Origin: Clytia hemisphaerica
Lineage: Eukaryota; Cnidaria; Hydrozoa; Leptothecata; Clytiidae
DNA length: 64,000 bases
Direction: 5' to 3'
NCBI GenBank assembly: GCA_902728285.1
Contig: CACVBU010001117.1
Span: 744,001-808,000 of the forward strand
Part shown: piece by piece, positions 31,713-43,518 of the stretch
Position numbering within the stretch: the first letter of the stretch is position 1
How the letters are laid out: the number at the start of each line of letters is the position of its first letter
Position numbers and translations under genes: made by a program
The notes under the pieces: model-generated
Seen by the model: the letters and a program-made list of their open reading frames with translations, nothing else
The model's database searches: none
Told to the model about the DNA's origin: nothing

Positions 31713-34440
31713 TTACATTGGACAAAGCAACATTCGAATATTTTAAAAAATAAAGGGAAGTTATGTGTACGAAATGGTTTCTCTGGCAAGCATATATGAA
31801 GCTTTAAACAAGCAGCTTGTACGAAGGCCTACGAAAATCCTGACGCATTTTTAATAAGCTAGGTCAAGTGGTAATGGTGTTTGAATAATCGTCATGTCAA
31901 ATTGAAAATTGATACAATGGTGAAAATTGCTAATATGTGGTCTATCACATGCATAAAGCACGTGATAACAAAGATTCTTATGATTTGAGGCGTGATTATT
32001 TTCATTTTTATTTACCATGTATCTTATCCAGTCTTATCACGATATTCGTCTTTTGACGAAGAGAATTTATTTTAAAACAAAACATATTAAAAACTGTAGT
32101 CTTTTTCGAGAATTCAATATTATAAATTGTCAAAGTGACAAATTAATTATCTCAAGGTCAAGGAGATCCCCTTTTAGATAGCCAATGTGTTTCGTTTTAC
32201 AATGCGTGTATACTTACACGCTTTTTTTTTAAAGAACCTTAACTTGACTCAGAGCCTGGAGTTCCTTATTTTTCCAGATAATTTTAGCCTTAAAGTTCCT
32301 TATTTACTAAGCCGCTAAGATTGGATTTGCTAAGTATGTGACTTATGTATAAGTATAACAATAGACCAAAGTACAGAAAAAGACGTTTATTGGTCGTTGT
32401 TTCGTCATCTTTTTGTTTAGGCTTTTGTGAATAATGTGAGCAAGTTTAAGTTTAACTCTCTGTTCCTTAACTTTTCTTATGCACAGCCTGAGCATTTCCT
32501 TAACAATTCCTTATTTTCGGACCATTTTCAGCTTCGAGTTGTTTATAATCGTGTTCCTTATAAAAATTGGTCCACAATATTTATCTCAAAAACCTCACCA
32601 GCATCTGAATGAGAAATATAGCTTATAGGAAAGTAGGTGATCGTCCTTTAAAAGGGGAAGTATATATGAACGGAGTTTACAGCCGTAATAGGTGGTTAAC
32701 AGGAAAAAATACAGGTGGTAGAGTTTTGGAACATAAACGCCTCCATTACTGTTCACTCCACCCTTTGGCTTACCCCCGTTTTTCAAATTTATCCGCCCTC
32801 TTAAGATATCCTCTTTCTACTGAACTTGTGTAGACGATAGTAGACGTTTAATATGAGCGTACAAACTCCACTTTCTTTATTTTTCAGACTAATCACTACT
32901 AAATCAACTAACAATTAATAAAACTAAGGAGAAGCAGAAGATGAAATTTGCAAAAATTATATAACTTAACTTGCAAGATTGATCAATAAAATCAAGGTAC
33001 GTAATAGTCAAGTTTATTTTAGGAGTAGAGACATAACTTAAGTCTGCTTCAAAATTTTGCGTTTTTTATTTATATAGTTACCGCACACTAGTTCTACATC
33101 TCACGATATTCATCACGTGATATTTTATACGGAAGCACCAGGTCCGGGTGTTCAGTACTTATTTTGAATTTAAACAATAAAACTAGTGACAAACGCCCGG
33201 AGCTATTTTCGGGTGCTTCCGTATTGAATGTCATGTATAGAGAAACTTGCAGAGTCTATCTTTGCATATTTTTAACAAGCCTTGTAATACGAAGCTGACG
33301 AGGACGTAATGGTGTTTAAAGCTGGGAAAAAAGATCTTTTAGATATTCGTAAAAATGTGTATGGTCAAATATTGGTAGTATTAGACTGGAGACGTTTATA
33401 ATGCGTCTAATACAGTATTATGGGCGTTATATGATAATAAGACTATTTTTACGGGATTTAGTTTGTACACTGTATTTCTACTATGTCTGAATTAGTCGTC
33501 TAGTTTGCTAGACTATGGTAGTATTAATTATAAAAAGTATTTGTAAATTTGATTTAAGAAAATGTTTAAATGTCGATCGAGTCAAAATGGGAGTCAACAC
33601 AAGTCACGAACGACACTTTAGTTAAAACGGAGCCATAGGTTTTCTTTGACGCATCTTCACTGTGGAAAATGGCTAAAAATGAATAAAATAAAACATTTAG
33701 CTAACGAAATACGAAATACAAATAAAGTACGAGTCAAGATATAAAGATACATCAGTTAGATTACAAAGACAAGTCAAAGATACAACATATAAAACAACAA
33801 ATAGAAACTTACTAAAAACACTGTGGCTGAACATACACGTACACGTCAACAGATACTCTCAACTAACACTCACAATTCCAATACGTATATTTATAGCACA
33901 TCACAACAACTCATACAACAACTAGACAATCCTCAAGGGACGAACACATAACTATACACACAATACTGCACTATACAATACAATAAGCAACTCCCTAGAC
34001 ACATAATATAGACAATACACATGGGACTAATACAAATTATATAGTAATCATTTACAGTTTCACTACAAAAGTCCTATCAAATAATAAATCTAAGTACAAA
34101 GGAAACGATGAAAACAAACGTAAAACTAAAAGACAAATTAGCTGCATTTTGGCAGTTACAAAATGCGATCTTAGACTTAAAAAACTTAAATCTCTGATAC
34201 AATAAGTTTATAGGAGGCTTATGAAAAAAGGGTTGTGTCAAGTGCTGTGAACTTGTAATTCAAATGAAGCGATAAAAGTAAACTTAACGCGTGACTTTAA
34301 ATTTTCAACGTATTTTGTTTGCTATATTTTTTATTGACTTTTTTTAGGTTTTAGTTGTTTGTTTTTCCAAAATCAATATATGGAGCTACAAATATTCGCA
34401 TTCTCTATAAAGATGATTTTTCAATTTTGACATTTTCTGG
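31713..34440. other. Long gene-free spacer before SLC46-C
   Basis: No exon supported. A small inverted repeat ATACGGAAGCACC..GGTGCTTCCGTAT lies at about 33129-33225. The stretch 33700-34100 is rich in ACA/ATA words. Confidence 0.5.
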
Positions 34441-34860
34441 TTGTTGGACCTACCCCGGTGGGGTGGAGGTCCTATAAATTAACCCGTGTTCGTTAGTTAG
34501 TTAGTTCGTTCGTTCGTTCGTTAGTTACCAACTTTTCTCGAGATTGGCTCATTCAATTTTTCTGATTTTTTGCACAAAGGTGCATTACTATAAACCCTCG
34601 AATGTGACGGAGCCCGATTTTCGAAAAAAAAATTTTTCCGGCCGGTAGAACCGGAAATGTCCCGAAAAAAGCGGTTTTTTGAGATTTTCTCGAGATTTTA
34701 TCATTAGTTTTTTGCGATTTTTTGCACATAGATGCACATTAGTACTGCCGAAAAGGTGTCGAAAACCGTTTGCGGAAAAAAAATTTTTCCGGTCTGTAGA
34801 ACCGGAAATGTGCCGGAAATCGTCGTTTTTTTCACATTTCCGTCACATTTTTTCAACTTA

Positions 34861-35491
34861 CCGGGTGACCCACGAAAAAGTTCGGACGTTTCCCGACATC
34901 TTGAGGCCGAACAAATGTCCTAAAGTGCTCGGAGTTTAGATATTTAGAAAGTAGATATCCTAACTTAAAATTTGAGCTATCACTTTTTAAATTTGACCAA
35001 TTTGTTCTCTATTTATGAGCTTTTAAAGTCAAAATTCACTTTTCGGAAAGTGTAAAAAACACGTAAAAAAGAGGTATTAAATTTATGCAATCAATTAGAA
35101 AATCACTTACAAATTGACTTATTTAACGAATGACATTAATAATTAATAAAAACACCTTTAAAAGTAATTTTTGTTTAAAACAAGACTAGTTTTTATAAAA
35201 ATTGGCGCTTTTGTAGATTTTTCAGATTTTTTTTAAAAACTGTATATCAAAAACGTCTAAAAATACCAAATTTGATACCCCTTTTTTACGTGTTTTTTAC
35301 ACTTTCCGAAAAGTGAATTTTGACTTTAAAAGCTCATAAATAGAGAACAAATTGGTCAAATTTAAAAAGTGATAGCTCTAATTTTAAGTTAGGATATCTA
35401 CTTTCTAAATATCTAAACTCCGAGCACTTTAGGACATTTGTTCGGCCTCAAGACGTCGAGAAACGTCCGAACTTTTTCGTGGGTCACCCGG
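34861..35491 (+). repeat. TA-flanked MITE, CCGGGTGACCC family, copy 1
   Basis: 631 bp with ends CCGGGTGACCCACGAAAAAG and the exact complement, and arms of more than 200 bp. Flanked by TA at 34859-34860 and 35492-35493. No coding capacity. Confidence 0.85.
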
Positions 35492-35493
35492 TA

Positions 35494-36124
35494 CCGGGTG
35501 ACCCACGAAAAAGTTCGGACGTTTCCCGACATCTTGAGGCCGAACAAATGTCCTAAAGTGCTCGGAGTTTAGATATTTAGAAAGTAGATATCCTAACTTA
35601 AAATTTGAGCTATCACTTTTTAAATTTGACCAATTTGTTCTCTATTTATGAGCTTTTAAAGTCAAAATTCACTTTTCGGAAAGTGTAAAAAACACGTAAA
35701 AAAGGGGTATCAAATTTGGTATTTTTAGACGTTTTTGATATACAGTTTTTAAAAAAAATCTGAAAAATCTACAAAAGCGCCAATTTTTATAAAAACTAGT
35801 CTTGTTTTAAACAAAAATTACTTTTAAAGGTGTTTTTATTAATTATTAATGTCATTCGTTAAATAAGTCAATTTGTAAGTGATTTTCTAATTGATTGCAT
35901 AAATTTAATACCTCTTTTTTACGTGTTTTTTACACTTTCCGAAAAGTGAATTTTGACTTTAAAAGCTCATAAATAGAGAACAAATTGGTCAAATTTAAAA
36001 AGTGATAGCTCTAATTTTAAGTTAGGATATCTACTTTCTAAATATCTAAACTCCGAGCACTTTAGGACATTTGTTCGGCCTCAAGACGTCGAGAAACGTC
36101 CGAACTTTTTCGTGGGTCACCCGG
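35494..36124 (-). repeat. TA-flanked MITE, CCGGGTGACCC family, copy 2 (inverted)
   Basis: 631 bp, the same length as copy 1, with its asymmetric interior in reverse orientation. Shares a single TA (35492-35493) with copy 1 and has TA at 36125-36126. Together the pair forms a nearly perfect palindrome of about 1.26 kb. Confidence 0.85.
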
Positions 36125-36924
36125 TATTTAATTGTTTCTTTACAGAAAAATGTTCTTTATGATGATGCCCAAAACTTAGCATTATTTGATTTCCAAAAAA
36201 ATCATCCTTTGAATCCGGAACTCCTTAAAAATCGCCGGAACAGTCGAAAACCGGCGTAAAACGGTTTTCCTTCATTTTTTCAACTTATACTCGACAGATT
36301 TTCATGATTTTTTGCACAATGATGTAAAATGGCAATGCCCAAAATGTGACAGAGCCCAATTTTCGAAAAAGAAATTTTTCCGGCCGCTAGAACCGGAAAT
36401 GTCCCGAAAAAAGCGGTTTTTTGAGATTTTCTCGAGATGAATGATTGATTAAAGTGTCGATATTATTTTTCTTTCACCGTTAAACATCGATGCGTTTCTT
36501 AATTGCTTTCTCCGTTCCAATAGATATATAAATCGAAATTTAAAATTATACATTACTTCCATTAAATTCTAATTATTCGTTTTATAAATAGGTAGGTCCA
36601 TTAAAGTATTACTTGTTTCTAATTGATTAGCTTATACTCCTGTCTTGCATGAACTTTGCGGTTTGGTATATTGGAGGAACAAAACCGTACACGTTTTTTA
36701 ATTAGAATTTAATGACAAGCCAAATTTGTTCAAAATTATCTGAAACTTAAATAATTTCAGTAATTCTTTTACTTTCAAACTTTTGCTATTCGGCTTGAGG
36801 ACCATTTTCTTTATCTCAAGTTCTGTATATTCAAGTGAATTAATTTACAGAAAATACAAATAAAAAGATTTTAGACTCAAAATTGTCTCTTTTTTTCAGA
36901 TAATTTAATGCAGAAGAACTCACC

Positions 36925-37731
36925 ATGGGCGGTCAGACGACGATTGTGGAACCCATCTTATTCGCTTACATGTTCAACAATTTCATTCTATCACCCGTCG
37001 AATAACAACTAGTCTTCAGAAAAACATGCTTTCAAAACTTCAACAAATCATACTGTCAAATTCTATTCGAATCGAAAAACGAAACTTATAAGGACGATCA
37101 GAATTTTTTACAAGAGAAAACTTCACAATGGGACATTTACTCTAATTTGGTTCAAATGTTACCAGCTATTATATCCACGCTGGTTTACACCAGTTGGTCA
37201 AATAGAATCGGTCTCAAACGGGTTATGATTCTACCCATGATTGGAGGGACAATACTAACAATAACACTTATCTTAAACTCATACTTCGAGGAATGGCCTT
37301 TAGAGTTGTTACTTATTGGTTCTTTCCTAGATGGTTGCTTTGGCCAATTTGTAGCAATCATAGCATCTATTTATTCATACGCTGCTGATGTGACGTCCAT
37401 TGAAGGACGTACTAAACGAACAGTCATTCTTGAATCTATGATGTTTCTTGGTGGTGTCGTTTCAAGTGCAATCAGTGGTATCTTATTACAGAAATATGGT
37501 TTCATACCAACTTTCCTACTGGTATTAGCAATGTTTGCTTTTCAAATGATTTATTGGTGTTTTTTACAAGAATCATATCCACCAAGGCCTGACCAACCGA
37601 AGATTTCATTTTGTCAGATCTTGAAAGGTGAGCATTGACAGGTGCCGTTCGTGTTGTGTTTAAGAAGAGGAATGGTAACAAACGAAGAACCATCCTTTTG
37701 TTGTATGTTGTTCTATGGCTCTTCACTTCGG
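36925..37731 (+). pseudogene. SLC46-C exon 1 with nonsense codon and frameshift
   Basis: Starts MGGQTTIVEPILFAYMFNNF; stop at codon 27. The longest intact piece (from 37147) runs LPAIISTLVYTSWSNRIG to FCQILKG and is then cut by the frame change. Length 807 nt where phase requires 808. Confidence 0.8.
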
Positions 37732-38162
37732 GTAAGATTCTTCCTTTTTTTCTACCATAGCTATTTGAAAATGAAGCTGACAGCAGTAATGATACTCCTC
37801 AGCGGTTTCAGTGTGATAGAGTGATCCAAAGTTCTTATTGCGTGGTAGTGTGATCAAGATTTTAGCATAATACATAATAGAGCAAAAATTTGAGATACAA
37901 TGCGTGATTTTGGCTATTTTGGTTATTTTTATGCGATAATAAATCTTAGCGATTTTCGTAATGTGTTACGGACAAAAAATATTGCGTGATATTGAGGGTG
38001 CCTCTGGGGCCTCAGTAATGTTCTGGCGTTATTACGGTCTTACAGGCTATTGCCAAGATTAACTTTGTTGGAAAATGAGTCGTTCCAAAAGAATTTTCGT
38101 AAATTCTTTCCAATTTAACTACCTATTCTAAAATTTTCAATTTTTTTATTTTTCTTCCCTAG

Positions 38163-38414
38163 TGTACACTGGATACGGTGATGTGAGTGTTCTATACATC
38201 CTACATCCACCAATCAATTTCTCTTCTGCCAATATTGGTTACATGTATGCACAGTTCAATGGTCTCAAATTTATTGGTGCTTCATTCATCAATTATGTCT
38301 TCTTGCACAAATTGGGTATTCCTGACATTCGAATATTGACCATTTTTCCGTTGGCTTTTATTGGTTTTTGTTTAACTTTGGCGTTTACAACGACGGCTTG
38401 GCAAGTCTTTGCAT
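38163..38414 (+). pseudogene. SLC46-C exon 2
   Basis: 252 nt, open; encodes YTGYGDVSVLYILHPPINFS to TTAWQVFA. Donor T|GTAAGT. Confidence 0.8.
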
Positions 38415-38467
38415 GTAAGTGACAGATTTATGAAACTTCTTATTCCGTGTTCTTAAAACTTATCCTT

Positions 38468-38717
38468 AAGGCCGGGGAAAACCGATCCAACATTTCATCC
38501 AACATGCCTTTTTTCTGATGTTGGATGAAATGTTGGACCAGTTTGGGTCAATTCAAATTTTTGGAGAAAAATTAAAATTCAAAAAAAGAAGAAAAAAATC
38601 GTGTTGGATGGTGTTGGATGAAGTTTGATCGCCATCAAACATTTCATCCAACATTTGCATTTTTCATTTTTTTCCAAGTCATATTGGATGAAATGTTGGG
38701 TCGGTTTGCCCCGGCCT
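38468..38717. repeat. MITE with AAGGCCGGGG ends and ATGTTGGATGAAATG motif
   Basis: Inverted ends AAGGCCGGGGAAAACCGATC and GGTCGGTTTGCCCCGGCCTT. The word TTGGATGAAATGTTGG and its complement recur about five times inside, forming multiple hairpins. In intron 2 of SLC46-C. Confidence 0.8.
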
Positions 38718-39230
38718 TGATTTTGGCTTCATCCAACGCGTTAGAAAAAAAATGAAAATTCAAAAAGAAAAGAAAAAAGTCTTTCTGACCAATCTTGCTC
38801 CATATCCGTGTCAATTCAATATTAAAAAGCTTGTGAATTAGAATTGATGAGTTAGCAAGCATTATCACTCTTATTTAAAAACAAAACCTTTAAAGCCGAG
38901 AAAACACCAGAGAATTCAGCAACTATTACCTTAGGAGAACTTATATTTTAGCGGGAACTAATTTTGACAAGCGGCAAAAATCCTGAAAATTTTTTATTTT
39001 AGCGAGAACTTATTTTGGCGATTGATGAATTTTTTTAATTTTGGCGGGAACTAATTTTGGCGAATGACAGTGTAAATCTGTTCTATTTTGCCGTATTAGA
39101 AGCTTTTTTGTAAACTCAAGAAGTTATTTATTTCAAAATAGCAAAAATTTTAATTTTAGTGGGAACTTATTTTGGCGAGTGAGCAAAATATTTAACTTTG
39201 GCGGAAACTAATTTTGGCGAATTTTGTCTA

Positions 39231-40457
39231 AGGGAGTGGTCATAAAGTATCTACTAGGGGGGAGTGGAGGATATTTTGAAAAATCCCAAAATACTTTCGC
39301 ACCCCCTCCCCTAGCCTGGAAAAAAATTTCGAACCCCCCCTCATAAGGCCCAATATTTTTTCGCACCCCCCCCCCACTAGAAAAATTTTACGCAAAAAAG
39401 AATTCATACCGCATTTGTTTGTATGACAGTTTTTTATGTCAAAATTAGGTAAGGGAGATAGTTTAGCCCTGTAAAGTTGAGTATAGTCCTTTAGGAGATC
39501 TATCATTTTGATTGACGTTTACACCACGGAATTTTTTCCGTCGATTTCCATGGTTACGACGGAATTTCTCTGAAGTAAACAAAAGAAAAAAACCCGTGGT
39601 GTAAACGTCAATCAAAATGGTAGATCTCCTATAGGAATAGTCCAGGGTTAAAATAGGAATCAACGAGTTATTTTCTCTGAGTTTCCCAAAGTTTTGGGAG
39701 AAAATTACGGCTTATTTTTCCTGATACATAATCTCCCTACATTACAGAGGCATTACTCAATTACTCAAAATATCCTGAGGGGCCACCATGGTTGGCCCCG
39801 AAGGGAGAAAATTTAGAAGATCAGGTACTCGAGACCCTAAAATACAAGCTATTCCGTTGTTAAAAGGAGTCTGAAAAATAACATTCTCTGAGTTTGAAAT
39901 TTCCCTATAAACCTATATTTTCAGGTTTTCCAGGGTCTGTCAAAGCTCTGTGTATATAATTTATAAGATATTAGTAGAGACAAGGAGGCACAACCATGGT
40001 TTGCGCCGACGGGAGAAAATGTCGATGTTTTTCACCACCATTTTAGCTAAAAGACACTTTGTTTTGACAAATTTCTTTCTAAAAAGTACTTTTTCAAACC
40101 ACTCTGATGAGCTGTGAAAGCCACCAAGCTACTTCCCTATTTAGCTCAGTGCTACAAACCAAAAGGGCAAGGCGATGATGCCCAAATAATGTTAGTATGA
40201 CATGTACACATATCAAATAAAATAAATTCTGAGTTGTCGGCCGTTAGGCCGAAAAATTTTTGAAATCTTGAAACGTAAAACTATGAAATTAGACTTCCTA
40301 CATTTTCTCTTGCGTTGCCCAAAAGATTTGGAACCCCCCCCCCCTAAACCCTCAAAAAAAATTTGAAACCCCCCCCTAAACCCTCGAAAAAATTTAGAAA
40401 CCCCCCCCCCCCTAGAATCCTCCACCCCCCCTAGTAGATACTTTCTGACCACTCCCT
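39231..40457. repeat. AGGGAGTGGTCA TIR element with C-runs
   Basis: Inverted ends AGGGAGTGGTCATAAAGTAT and ATACTTTCTGACCACTCCCT, followed by CTACTAGGGGGG. Long C-runs near both ends (39329-39373 and 40336-40434). The minus-strand open frames in it are translated G/C runs. Nested in the 38927-40512 element. Confidence 0.8.
39492..39631. repeat. TAGGAGATCTA micro-MITE
   Basis: 140 bp, ends TAGGAGATCTA and TAGATCTCCTA, followed by the inverted block TTTTGATTGACGTTTACACC. Third nesting level within 38927-40512. Confidence 0.75.
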
Positions 40458-40969
40458 AAATTCGCCAAATTCGCCAAAATTAGTTCCCGCCAAAATAAGT
40501 TCCCTTAAGGTAAATTACCTAGTTTCTGTAGTAATGTTCTGTCGTAAATAAGAACATTAATCCAAAATTTTGCGTTAAAGTATTCAATTTCAAACAAAAA
40601 AATGTTTAAAGTCACCAAATTTTCTACCCATAAGGTAGTGTCAATGTCATAATAATATGCTTCGAAAGTTTTCAAAGAAAGTCCTTATATAAATTTTACA
40701 ATTATTAATACACTCTTCTCGAGATGCATAAATTTATTGTTGTCCTCGTTTTCAAACAGATTTCATTGCTATGAAATTATACATTTAAACCAATTTAAAT
40801 TCCCAAAAGGCAAATATTAACTCTAAAACAAAAGTACTTGAAATTCAAAATGTCTCATGAGGTGTAAACAACACAATTATCATTGTGAATATGTAATTTT
40901 ATAGCAACGAAATCTGTTTGAAAACGAGGACAACAATAAATCTATGCATCTCAAGAAGAGTGTATTTAG

Positions 40970-41053
40970 CTGCAGCATGGGGACTTGGGCTGGGTGTTGG
41001 CCCAGGTGCGATTCGTGGAAGGTTGTCGAAAATCGTTGGAAGAAGTGAACAAG
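40970..41053 (+). pseudogene. SLC46-C exon 3
   Basis: 84 nt, open; encodes AAWGLGLGVGPGAIRGRLSK to GRSEQG. Confidence 0.8.
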
Positions 41054-41399
41054 GTATGGTAAAAAAATGCTTTCGGTCTTTTTACATCCCCTTCTCACAG
41101 ACCCGGTAGGATTATTTCAGCCAGTGGGGTTAGAAATAACAGACTGAAACTCGATAGGATTGATTTTCCCAATGCTCTACATTGATCTACATTTGTCAGA
41201 AAAATCTTTTGAATGTTGAAAAATATGACAATATTTTGCGGTGAGGATTCGTTTATTTAATTATTTTAATTGGGGATAAAAATTGGAATATAATTTTCCA
41301 CTGGGGACGATTTTTTTGGTCAATTCTTCCAGTGGGAGGGGTTTGTGAGAAGGAGGGTTTTTACCAAAACCAGTATACAACATGGACACAGACAGTTGA

Positions 41400-41515
41400 T
41401 ACCTTAAAGGAAAAAATTTTGGCGGGAATTTAATTTGGCGGATGGCCAAAAAAGTTTTTTCAGAGGGAATTTAATTTGGCGGATGGACGAAAAAACTGAA
41501 TTTGGCGGGTGCTCG
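41400..41515. repeat. Partial TACCTTAA / TTTGGCGG element
   Basis: TACCTTAAAGGAAAAAATTT then GGCGGGAATTTAATTTGGCGG, with a second GGAATTTAATTTGGCGG unit. No matching right end found. Lies about 85 nt before exon 4 of SLC46-C. Confidence 0.6.
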
Positions 41516-41598
41516 CACGGCTTGGCATGGAAATGCTTTTGATAAAAATGCATGTATTTTACAACTTTTACAACATGGGAAGCTTGTTTACTTTTCAG

Positions 41599-41753
41599 GT
41601 CATTTATTTGCATTTATTGCATCAACGGAAATCGCCATAGCTTTTGTAGTAAGTATTGCGTTTAACGCAATTTACAAAAGCAACAGTATCCATCTCAACG
41701 AAGGTTTGGTACATTTTATCAGCGCTGTCACTTGTCTCATTCATTATTGTTAT
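41599..41753 (+). pseudogene. SLC46-C exon 4 (2 nt short)
   Basis: 155 nt to the visible donor GTAAGT, against 157 in A and B. Encodes GHLFAFIASTEIAIAFVVSI to CLIHYCY. The 2-nt deficit breaks the join to exon 5. Confidence 0.75.
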
Positions 41754-42532
41754 GTAAGTCTTCAATAGTTTGGTAGAATTAACTCAATCGAATTAAAACG
41801 TTTTAGACCCTTTTTGGGCCCCATTTTTTGATGACGTTATTTGTCAGTACACGAGTCTCAAAGATGTGCCAGATACACTTATGTCTTTAGGGAAAGTCAA
41901 TGAGAAAGATTAACTAAAAATCTTGCCCCGTCCGACTGAAAACTTAAACAGGGATGTGCTAAACCTATACAAACCCCTGCAAACAAATTTTCTTTTAAAG
42001 ACTGTTTCAAAAATGAATTTCGACACTTGATATCTAAAGATCATGAAAAGTAGATAAGGAAACTGGGGTCGTTTTTTTTTTGTAATTTCGTCAATTAGAC
42101 CCCTTAAATGGCTCGAAAATCCGTCACTTTCTTGGTGACGTCGTTAGCTAATGCCCAGTAAGATTTGCATTTTCAAACCAGACTCAAAAGACGGGCCTTG
42201 AAATGAATTAACCGAAAACGGTTTTAAAGGTATTCGGTAGCTACATCACAAGTTTGAAATCAATATGTTTTCTGCTGAGTTAGCACATTTTACATTATTT
42301 TAGCTGAGTCAGCAAAATTTTAAAACATCAACACACTGAAAGGTTTTTTTGAAACTTCGTCACTTGCCTAAAAGTTTCAGCACTTTACCCGACTATTTTT
42401 TCCCCTTCAAAGCCAATCTATACTCATATGAAGCTGCTTGCTGATATTGCAGAAGCAATCTTAGAGTCTTTTTACTGCCAGATTATTTAGGTTTTAGCGC
42501 TTCTTTGATGCTAGTTAACATAAAGTTTTTTG

Positions 42533-43011
42533 ACATTTTTTTAGTTTTGTTCAAGAAAATTTCGCAGATAAGACTTTTCTAAATTTTCATGGAGACTTAA
42601 TTCGCGGATGACACCCAAATCCGCGAAAATTTATCCCATTAAGGTAATTTTAAAATATACTTTAATGGGATAAACTTTCGCAGGGATTAAATTTCGCGGA
42701 TTTGGGTGTCATCCACGAAATTAAGTCCCAATGGAAATCTGGAAGGCCCTCATCTGCGAAATATTTCTAAACAAAACTCAAAATATGTCAAATAAATACT
42801 ATTTGAATGGTTAATTGCATCAAAGAGGCGCAAATAATGTGTATTTCAACAACCAATATGCATGATTTGAAAGATAAAGTCACAAATTCGTGAAAATATT
42901 GCCCCCTAATAGTGCCACCCGCGAAATTAAGTCCCCGCGAATTTTTTTAATTTCGCGGATAGGCCCAACCGCGAAATTTAATCCCTGCGAAAGTTTATCC
43001 CATTAAAGTAT
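42533..43011. repeat. TACTTTAATGGGATAAACTTTCGC foldback elements, nested
   Basis: An inner element at about 42657-43011 has ends ATACTTTAATGGGATAAACT then TTCGCAGGGATTAAATTTCG, and the complement. A second pair of arms (about 42533-42640 and 42690-42800) carries AATTTCGCAGATAAG and its complement. Ends 24 nt before exon 5 of SLC46-C. Confidence 0.75.
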
Positions 43012-43034
43012 CTGATTGGTTTCTTTTTTAACAG

Positions 43035-43146
43035 TGGATTGATCATCAACGGAGACGACGAAGAAGATTACGAAGAATTGAATGAAGAAAATGAAAATGA
43101 AGATGATGAGAATTCAAAACATGACTCGCTCAACAAAACTGTATGA
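43035..43146 (+). pseudogene. SLC46-C exon 5
   Basis: 112 nt; in the homologous frame it encodes GLIINGDDEEDYEELNEENE to LNKTV then TGA, clearly related to the B tail. With exon 4 as seen it would be read out of frame, giving an Arg-rich peptide. Confidence 0.75.
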
Positions 43147-43518
43147 AAATATCCGCTGACGAGATACTGCACGTCTTTTGAAACATATATCATTTTAATA
43201 CTATTGTTTGTCCCCGAAAAATAATTATAAAAAATTTTAAACCTAATTTTTATGATCAAGCTATTTCTTTTCTAAAAAAAGTGTTTAATTACTTTGCCTT
43301 GTAGCTTGTAACTAAATATATATTTAATGTAACAAAGAAGTTTCTTCTCATTGTAAATAATTTCATACACAGTAAAATTAATGCTTTTACAAGTTTCTAT
43401 TTCCATGAATTGTGTCCCGCTTTTCTGTTCGTATTGGCGTACCTTAATTCTTGTGTAGTACTAGTAGTGGTTCTTCACTTTCACACGTGAGACCAGGGTA
43501 CGATTGCCAACTTGATGC

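Larger units (their letters stand above)
34446..36615 (+). mobile_element. GGACC-family element, copy interrupted by two MITEs
   Basis: Left end GGACCTACCCCGGTGGGGTG with a hairpin, then a TTCG/TTAG tract (34490-34525) and GACGGAGCCCGATTTTCG. The body resumes after the insertions at 36127 and ends GGTAGGTCCATTAAAG. Several body blocks (TTTTTCCGGCC, CCCGAAAAAAGCGG) occur twice. Confidence 0.75.
38927..40512. repeat. TACCTTAA / TTTGGCGGGAAC foldback element, interrupted
   Basis: Left end TACCTTAGGAGAACTTATAT then TTTTAGCGGGAACTAATTTT; right end AAAATTAGTTCCCGCC then AAAATAAGTTCCCTTAAGGTA. GGCGGAAACTAATTTTGGCG units recur in the left arm. A 1.2-kb element is inserted at 39231-40457. Confidence 0.75.
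36925..43146 (+). pseudogene. SLC46-family transporter C, probable young pseudogene
   Basis: Third tandem SLC46-like copy. Exons 36925-37731, 38163-38414, 40970-41053, 41599-41753 and 43035-43146 match A and B in order, with canonical splice sites. Lesions: (1) TAA at 37003-37005, codon 27, where B has CAA-type Gln; (2) a 1-nt loss near 37630, after which the homologous frame continues as ALTGAVRVVFKKRNGNKRRT; (3) exon 4 is 155 nt, not 157, putting the conserved YEELNEE tail out of frame. Motif A reads SNRIGLKRVMILPMIG, losing the Asp and first Arg kept in A and B. Introns are loaded with foldback elements. An assembly error could explain single lesions but hardly all of them. Confidence 0.8.

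Noticed and set aside
37147..37638. Shorter SLC46-C protein starting at a downstream ATG
   Set aside because: It would lack TM1 and part of TM2 and still meet the frameshift near 37630, so it cannot make a transporter.
37626..37640. A tiny intron (GTGAGCATTGACAG) removing the frameshift in SLC46-C
   Set aside because: 14 nt is far too short for a spliceosomal intron, and A and B have no intron there.
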